A DNA stretch of 19,833 nt from CAZRAL01 sp964598005 (GTDB taxonomy: Bacteria > Pseudomonadota > Gammaproteobacteria > Burkholderiales > Usitatibacteraceae). The stretch lies in contig CAZRAL010000050.1 of NCBI GenBank assembly GCA_964598005.1, forward strand, positions 1 through 19,833. Direction: 5' to 3'. Below are positions 16,245 to 19,833 of the stretch, in pieces. Positions within the stretch are counted from its first letter, which is position 1. Each line of letters opens with the position of its first letter. The position numbers were made by a program, and so were the translations under genes. Under the pieces are notes generated by a model. That model was not told the DNA's origin. It did no database searches and was given only the letters and a program-made list of their open reading frames with translations.

Positions 16245-16562
16245 TTAGCTTACCGACGCCACATAATCGTGCGCGGCCGCGGCCAGTGCCTTGAAACGCT
16301 TATATTCGGCCGCCGGTACCGCCACCCATTCTTTCATCGGCCGGCCTTTACCGGAAGGGTCCCACAGGCACGCACCCGGTAACGCAAGCGCCTCGCCGTG
16401 TTGCGGGGAGGTCAATTTGAAAACAAGCGTCTCGCGATGCTGCGCCACAAACGCCTTACCCTCCACTTTGAGGCAGGCTTTACCGAACAGTTGACCAGCG
16501 CTCACGCCTTCGACATTGGAAAAATGCGCGACCAGCTTTTGGTAGTGGGCAACGGCATCCAT
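16245..16562 (-). CDS. TfoX N-terminal-domain-like protein
   Basis: A 105-residue cytoplasmic protein with the layout of the TfoX N-terminal family. A helix at the start precedes GQLFGKACLKVEGKAFV (the MFGxxCLxVxGKxF type pattern). LVFKL and a GACLWDPSGKGRPMKEWVAV segment follow, and a final Ala-rich helix ends in DYVASV. Standalone proteins of this domain are common and unexplained; they are not competence regulators, unlike full TfoX/Sxy. The length is normal for the standalone form. It begins 8 bases after the stop of the two-helix membrane protein and is followed after 20 bases by the chimeric remnant, so it is the last intact gene of the operon. Confidence 0.8.
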   Translation of the reverse strand: MDAVAHYQKLVAHFSNVEGVSAGQLFGKACLKVEGKAFVAQHRETLVFKLTSPQHGEALALPGACLWDPSGKGRPMKEWVAVPAAEYKRFKALAAAAHDYVASVS

Positions 16563-16570
16563 GGATTTAT

Positions 16571-16915
16571 TTATTCCTTTATATCAGTTTTGCGGGCGCG
16601 ACGAACCCACAGAAAAACATACAGTGCAAACCACAGCACACCCGCCGCCATCGCCTTTAATCCCAGCGAATAAATACCTTCCGCCTGCAACGCCGCGCGG
16701 TTGTATTCGAGACGCATGGTTTCGGGCATATCCTGCGCGGGCAATAAGGAATCGATATCCATGCCATGCAGCAGAATGCCCCACGCCACCAACAAGGACA
16801 CGCCGGCGACGAGCAGATGAAGCCCCACCCTTACATAGCGTGTGACCACAGTGCTTTTATCGACTGGCATCGGCTCTATAGACAGAGGCATTAGGCTCAA
16901 CTGCGCTTCGGTCAA
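16571..16915 (-). CDS. Two-helix inner-membrane protein of unknown function
   Basis: A 114-residue protein with two predicted membrane helices, about residues 29-49 (VRVGLHLLVAGVSLLVAWGI) and 88-105 (AMAAGVLWFALYVFLW). They are separated by a loop of nearly 40 residues with HGMDIDSLLPAQDMP and RLEYNRA. The C-terminus is basic (RRARKTD), suggesting it faces the cytoplasm. I do not recognise a named family. The loop is the part duplicated in the neighbouring chimeric remnant, so at least two versions of this gene have existed here or elsewhere in the genome. Its start overlaps the stop of the hydrolase gene by four bases, and it lies 8 bases before the TfoX-N-like gene. Confidence 0.8.
   Translation of the reverse strand: MTEAQLSLMPLSIEPMPVDKSTVVTRYVRVGLHLLVAGVSLLVAWGILLHGMDIDSLLPAQDMPETMRLEYNRAALQAEGIYSLGLKAMAAGVLWFALYVFLWVRRARKTDIKE
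16724..16779 (-). repeat. 56-bp perfect direct repeat, copy in the intact membrane-protein gene
   Basis: Identical to 16093-16148, 631 bases away. It codes for the end of the first membrane helix and the following loop of the intact two-helix protein. Diverged similarity extends down to about 16650. Confidence 0.95.
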
Positions 16916-17901
16916 CGGCGCTTGAACATCGCATCAAAGGCTTGCTGCGCTTCGTTTTCCTCGAACTTCAGCGGTGTGCCGGTCTGCCACTCCTGCACGA
17001 TCTTTTTGGCGATCAGCGCATTAATGGGCGCCAGCACATTGAAATGATTGCCGCCTTTGATGATGGTCGCCTGTACCGGCACATTCAGCTCGCGCGCCCG
17101 TTGCGTGAGACGCTGTGCATCGGCCACATACGCGGAATCGGCGCCTTCGAAATAAAAGGTCGGTGATTTGACCGCACCAATAAAATGAATGGGCGAGCGC
17201 AAATAAGCCTCTTTGGCTTCCTGCGGGTCATTCAGGTCAAACGGAAGCTCCTGGCCTTTGCGATAGGAAACAGTCTTGCCAATATCGATCACCCCGCCAT
17301 AAGCAAACACCGCCTTGAACGGCCCGGGCGCTACTGCCGTTTGCAGCGCCACCGTCCCGCCAGTGCTGTGCCCGCCCATATAGATGCGCGTAGCATCGAC
17401 ATAAGGCAGTGTCGCCAGATACTCTGCGGCTTTTAACGCATTGCCAAGCTGCGCCCAGTGATAGGAATAAAACCCGGGGTTATCGTTCTCGCCGACCCAC
17501 GAGGGGATCATCATGATAATCCCCGCCTGCCGGAAAGCCTGCGCGGTCTGGTCGTTATCCGGCGTGGCTTTTTCCCAAAACTCCTTGCCGATGCCGCCGA
17601 TTCCGCCGTGCGCCCACACAATCGCCGGGTGTTTTTTGCCATCCTTGGGGTCGGGCGACACATACGCCGCCAGCTTGCCTTCCGCCGCCGGGTAATGCAC
17701 CAGCGTGAAAATATTCGCGGGCGGTACCGGCGCGGGGCCATCGGTAGAGCGTTCGTTCGGTGTCACCTGCGTGGTGAATCCTGCACGCGCCGCCAGCAGG
17801 CCGGCTTTGGGGTCAATGTTATTCATGGAAGGGTCGGACCGATTGCAGGCGCTCACCAAAAAGGCCAGAAACATTACAACAGCAGTCACTATTCGCGGCA
17901 T
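16912..17901 (-). CDS. Lipoprotein alpha/beta hydrolase (prolyl-oligopeptidase-like)
   Basis: A 329-residue serine hydrolase with a lipoprotein signal peptide (lipobox VSAC, Cys19). The fold marks are the oxyanion motif WAHGG at 96-100, the nucleophile elbow GGHSTGG with Ser179, an acid in FEGADS with Asp255, and GGNHFNV with His286 completing the triad. The family includes esterases, dienelactone hydrolases and oligopeptidases. The substrate is unknown, and the location is the periplasmic face of a membrane. The start ATG has GAGG six bases upstream. It is the first gene of the 17901-15898 operon and its stop overlaps the start of the two-helix membrane protein, suggesting the two work together. 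Confidence 0.88.
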   Translation of the reverse strand: MPRIVTAVVMFLAFLVSACNRSDPSMNNIDPKAGLLAARAGFTTQVTPNERSTDGPAPVPPANIFTLVHYPAAEGKLAAYVSPDPKDGKKHPAIVWAHGGIGGIGKEFWEKATPDNDQTAQAFRQAGIIMMIPSWVGENDNPGFYSYHWAQLGNALKAAEYLATLPYVDATRIYMGGHSTGGTVALQTAVAPGPFKAVFAYGGVIDIGKTVSYRKGQELPFDLNDPQEAKEAYLRSPIHFIGAVKSPTFYFEGADSAYVADAQRLTQRARELNVPVQATIIKGGNHFNVLAPINALIAKKIVQEWQTGTPLKFEENEAQQAFDAMFKRR

Positions 17902-17992
17902 GTATAACCTCGGCTATGGATATTTGTTGATATTGAATTTTTATGGCCTGATTTAAACACATTAAACACGACAGCCTATCGAAGGCATTGGC
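17902..17992. promoter_or_regulatory. Spacer between regulator gene and hydrolase operon
   Basis: Ninety-one AT-rich bases downstream of the regulator stop and upstream of the hydrolase operon. A short GCCT/AGGC hairpin with a 5-base loop is present but too weak to call a terminator. The GAGG ribosome-binding site of the hydrolase gene is here, and its promoter is expected here too but is not clear. The change in base composition falls about at this point. Confidence 0.4.
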
Positions 17993-19030
17993 TCACTGAG
18001 CTACCGATTTTGCTCGACTGATCATTTGATCAACTTTAGCACTGGTGTTTATTGAAACAATTTCTATTTCAGGGTGCTGGTGTGCAAAAACTCTATATAT
18101 TTCATCTGCAAACGCCTGCCCAATTTCGGGAATTTCCTGATAATCAAAGATCACGGTTTTGAATAATTCGACTCTTGCTAAAACCCGCCTGGCTTGCGAG
18201 CGGGAGATCAGTGCATCACTCCCATAAGTGGCGAGCTTTACCGGGACAACCGTTTTGGTAAACCCATATTCCGCATCCTCTGAAGTATAGTCATCAAACA
18301 CCTTGGCCAGCGTTCGCGCGCCATGGTTATGCAGCTTGAGAAAAACACCTGTGCCTTGAATAGGATTTTGGTGTTCAAGAACCCAGTCTTCCGCCTGTTC
18401 ATATTCATGCCGAAAGTGAACGCCGCCTGATGAAATATCAAAAGAGTCAAATGCGCGCGAAGTAAAGAAGATTCCTTCACCGGAATGATGCTTGGGGTCA
18501 GTCGTTAATTTTCCTTTGGAGAGTTCAAAGATGGCGTGGCGCTCGTCTAAAAGATTCATACGGTTTTGAATCTTTTTAAATATACCGACGCCGTCATCTG
18601 CGATGACCATTTCTATATATGCGGCAGTTTTTGATATGGCGACAACAATCTTGCTGCCCTCTGAATGGTCAATTGCATTATTGAACATCTCCGTAAATCC
18701 ATAGTGCCAAATATTCATGGCATTTTGCGGCAGATTTCCTAAAGCAGGTTTAATGTCATTTGTCCAAATAACATGTTCTTCCAGATTGTCAGCAATCCGA
18801 TAAAGCTTGTCCCATTTGGATAAGGGGGCAATTTTATAGATACGCCCTCGCGTATTACCCTGCTCGGTAAGACAACCTTCTCCAGTCAATTTTTTTAGGT
18901 GTTTATTGGCTGCTTGCCTCGTTATTTCGAAGTGTTCGGTTATAGCTTTGGCAATGTCATGCGGGCGCGTTTCTACGTGCTGAAGAATGAATTTTCTGAT
19001 GTCCTCGCCACGAGGTCTAATCTTGACCAT
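17993..19030 (-). CDS. Winged-helix, GHKL-type ATPase and STAS-like (DUF4325) regulator
   Basis: A 345-residue three-part protein. Residues 8-68 form a winged helix (DIAKAITEHFEITRQAANKH, then LTGEGCL). Residues 100-210 form a histidine-kinase-like ATPase: N-box FTEMFNNAIDHS at 112-123, G1 DDGVGI at 145-150 and a G2-like SGEGIFF at 183-189. Residues 262-342 match the STAS-like DUF4325 domain (SRSQARRVL, FDYQEI, FADEIYRVF). No phospho-accepting histidine is seen before the N-box, so this is not a normal sensor kinase. The closest known logic is the RsbW/SpoIIAB type, in which an ATPase acts on a STAS partner, here fused to a DNA-binding head. The cellular role is unknown. The ATG lacks a ribosome-binding site and lies just beyond a TATAAT box. 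The gene is AT-rich compared with its neighbours, suggesting transfer. Confidence 0.82.
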   Translation of the reverse strand: MVKIRPRGEDIRKFILQHVETRPHDIAKAITEHFEITRQAANKHLKKLTGEGCLTEQGNTRGRIYKIAPLSKWDKLYRIADNLEEHVIWTNDIKPALGNLPQNAMNIWHYGFTEMFNNAIDHSEGSKIVVAISKTAAYIEMVIADDGVGIFKKIQNRMNLLDERHAIFELSKGKLTTDPKHHSGEGIFFTSRAFDSFDISSGGVHFRHEYEQAEDWVLEHQNPIQGTGVFLKLHNHGARTLAKVFDDYTSEDAEYGFTKTVVPVKLATYGSDALISRSQARRVLARVELFKTVIFDYQEIPEIGQAFADEIYRVFAHQHPEIEIVSINTSAKVDQMISRAKSVAQ

Positions 19031-19060
19031 TGGAAAATAGGGTTATTATATTGGAAAATA
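19028..19060. promoter_or_regulatory. Putative operator: two 11-bp direct repeats 21 bp apart
   Basis: ATTGGAAAATA occurs at 19029-19039 and again at 19050-19060, a spacing of exactly 21 bases or two helical turns. The first copy overlaps the regulator start codon and the second abuts the TTGACA box of the opposite promoter. A minus-strand TATAAT lies between them (19050-19045). A dimer bound to both copies could shut off both directions. Binding by the neighbouring winged-helix protein is an inference. Confidence 0.6.
19045..19050 (-). promoter_or_regulatory. -10 box of the regulator gene
   Basis: A perfect TATAAT on the minus strand. No good -35 box is visible 16-18 bases upstream. Initiation about seven bases on would leave only some 8 bases before the ATG at 19030, so the transcript would be nearly leaderless, which agrees with the missing ribosome-binding site. 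Confidence 0.45.
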
Positions 19061-19061
19061 A

Positions 19062-19091
19062 TTGACATTTTATGATGCTACATTGTAAACT
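19062..19091 (+). promoter_or_regulatory. Sigma-70-like promoter for the small ORF
   Basis: A perfect -35 box TTGACA at 19062-19067 and a fair -10 box TAAACT at 19086-19091 with an 18-base spacer. It points toward the 35-codon ORF, giving a leader of about 30 bases that contains the ribosome-binding site. Confidence 0.5.
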
Positions 19092-19126
19092 TATTGTCAA
19101 CTTTTATATTTTGGTGGTGATCAAAA

Positions 19127-19234
19127 ATGCCCAACAACTTATTGCGCTATGCGGCGCTGTTGGCTATTTATCGGGCTGAGTTATTGCATTTTTATTTCTC
19201 CATCGACTCTGTTTTATTTGCTAGCAAAGAATAA
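19127..19234 (+). CDS. Small ORF of 35 codons with a strong ribosome-binding site
   Basis: The peptide begins MPNNLLRYAALLAIYRAELL and ends FASKE. It is mostly hydrophobic with scattered charges (Arg7, Arg16, Glu18), so it could be a short amphipathic or membrane-associated peptide. The support is translational: GGTGGTGA at 19113-19120 matches the consensus ribosome-binding site at seven of eight bases and sits six bases before the ATG. A sigma-70-like promoter lies further upstream. It ends 37 bases before the next plus-strand ORF, so it may be the first cistron or a leader of that gene. I do not recognise a family. At this length chance coding cannot be excluded. Confidence 0.45.
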   Translation: MPNNLLRYAALLAIYRAELLHFYFSIDSVLFASKE

Positions 19235-19258
19235 ATTCAGCGCCCTACATTGAAAATT

Positions 19259-19266
19259 ACAATTGT
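19259..19266. repeat. Short perfect palindrome before the unknown gene
   Basis: ACAATTGT, eight bases, ends five bases before the ATG at 19272, where a ribosome-binding site would normally be. It may be a half of an operator or simply chance in AT-rich DNA. Confidence 0.2.
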
Positions 19267-19271
19267 GGTTT

Positions 19272-19833
19272 ATGTCGACTGACTCGATAAAAAGTGAAAT
19301 TAGATACCTTCAGCATGTATGGAGGTCTTATGGGTACAGAAGAATAATTCAACTTTGTATCGAGCGTGTTCAGAAATTGCAGCAAAACATTGATGCTATT
19401 CGAAAGCATAACCAACATACTGCAAAATTATCCTGCGATTTAATGGCAACTCTTCGCTTGGCGGAATGGTCGCTGGCAGATAAAGACTGTACAAAAAATG
19501 GCTCAATAATATTGGTAGGTACAGAAAAACTATTTAATGCAGCAACAAGTTTTACTATGGAGACTGCACAAATAGCGGCTCTAGAAAAATTAGGTAAAAA
19601 TGCATTACGAGCCACAGCATTTCAACAATTTCCATTTCAATATTTTTCTGCATACAGTTTCGAAAGACTGCGTTTTATTCTTAATAAAGTATCTACAAAT
19701 AATAAACTTAAAGAGTTCATTCTTACTTCATTTGGAGCTCAAAATAGTGATGAGCTACATTCAGGATTGGAAGAGGCTTGGAAGAGGCTCGTTAAAACGG
19801 ACACCATGAATCTGGTATTTTTACCGAAACATG
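19272..19833 (+). CDS. Unrecognised protein, 3' end beyond the window
   Basis: A frame of 187 codons that stays open to the right edge, so the protein is longer. It starts MSTDSIKSEIRYLQHVWRSY after an in-frame TGA at 19251. Helix-rich charged segments follow (RVQKLQQNIDAIRKHNQ, about residues 34-50), then a region with aromatic residues (FQQFPFQYFSAYSFERLRF, about 123-141) and a final EEAWKRLVK. No signal peptide, membrane helix or known catalytic motif is seen. I do not recognise a family. It has no evident ribosome-binding site. Codon use is AT-rich like the regulator, and the gene is preceded by the 35-codon ORF with which it may be cotranscribed. The open length and strand arrangement argue that it is real. 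Confidence 0.65.
   Translation, partial: MSTDSIKSEIRYLQHVWRSYGYRRIIQLCIERVQKLQQNIDAIRKHNQHTAKLSCDLMATLRLAEWSLADKDCTKNGSIILVGTEKLFNAATSFTMETAQIAALEKLGKNALRATAFQQFPFQYFSAYSFERLRFILNKVSTNNKLKEFILTSFGAQNSDELHSGLEEAWKRLVKTDTMNLVFLPKH

Noticed and set aside
17902..17992. Terminator hairpin after the regulator gene
   Set aside because: The only stem is four base pairs with no T-tract, too weak to support the call.
19128..19200. Integron attC-like site beginning GCCCAAC
   Set aside because: The GCCCAAC start and a later GTTGGCT look like recombination-site ends, but the second does not fit GTTRRRY. The arms between do not pair as attC arms do, and the same bases are better explained as the start of a small ORF with a strong ribosome-binding site.
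19315..19346. GGAGG followed by an ATG at 19330
   Set aside because: The frame closes after five codons and lies inside the longer open frame from 19272. It could be a chance match within codons of that gene.
1..19833. CRISPR array, rRNA, complete tRNA, insertion sequence or phage integrase
   Set aside because: I looked for regularly spaced repeats, tRNA cloverleafs, transposase and integrase motifs and terminal inverted repeats, and saw none in this window.

Overview
The window is chromosomal DNA of a Gram-negative bacterium, most likely a betaproteobacterium of the Nitrosomonadales/Gallionellaceae type. That placement is inferred from the overall look of the phosphoenolpyruvate carboxylase, TypA and pseudouridine synthase proteins and from three lipobox-bearing lipoproteins; no marker gene proves it. 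Positions 1 to about 17900 are dense, moderately GC-rich and look like ordinary core and semi-core genome. From about 17990 to the right edge the DNA becomes clearly AT-rich and reads as an accessory segment.

Positions 54-4488 carry eight genes and one gene remnant, all on the minus strand: a small hypothetical protein, a cysteine-cluster protein, a short-chain dehydrogenase (overlapping the cysteine-cluster gene by 8 bases), a zinc-ribbon protein, a 3' remnant of a GlcG/HbpS-type gene, an AlkD-like DNA glycosylase, a YHS-domain lipoprotein and a membrane-anchored SRPBCC protein. The plus-strand ppc gene (4733-7507) follows. It converges with a minus-strand three-gene ABC export operon, 11823 down to 7536: ATPase, two-module FtsX-type permease, HlyD-type adaptor.

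Two plus-strand genes come next, an RsuA/RluB/E/F-type pseudouridine synthase and a lipoprotein with a methyltransferase fold. They converge with typA/bipA (15875-14061). Upstream of typA lies a tight minus-strand operon, 17901 down to 15898: a lipoprotein alpha/beta hydrolase, a two-helix membrane protein, a TfoX-N-like protein and a chimeric pseudogene. The pseudogene joins the first codons of a COG3541 (RlaP-type) nucleotidyltransferase to a frameshifted relative of the membrane protein. The two copies share a perfect 56-bp repeat.

The AT-rich right end (17993-19833) holds a divergent locus. A minus-strand regulator combines a winged helix, a GHKL-type ATPase and a STAS-like (DUF4325) domain. 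Facing it on the plus strand are a 35-codon ORF with a strong ribosome-binding site and an unrecognised gene that runs off the window. Between them is a compact control region with two identical 11-bp direct repeats exactly 21 bp apart, placed over the regulator's start and next to a TTGACA box of the opposite promoter. This is the most likely place for an undescribed regulatory system, but its function cannot be told from the sequence.
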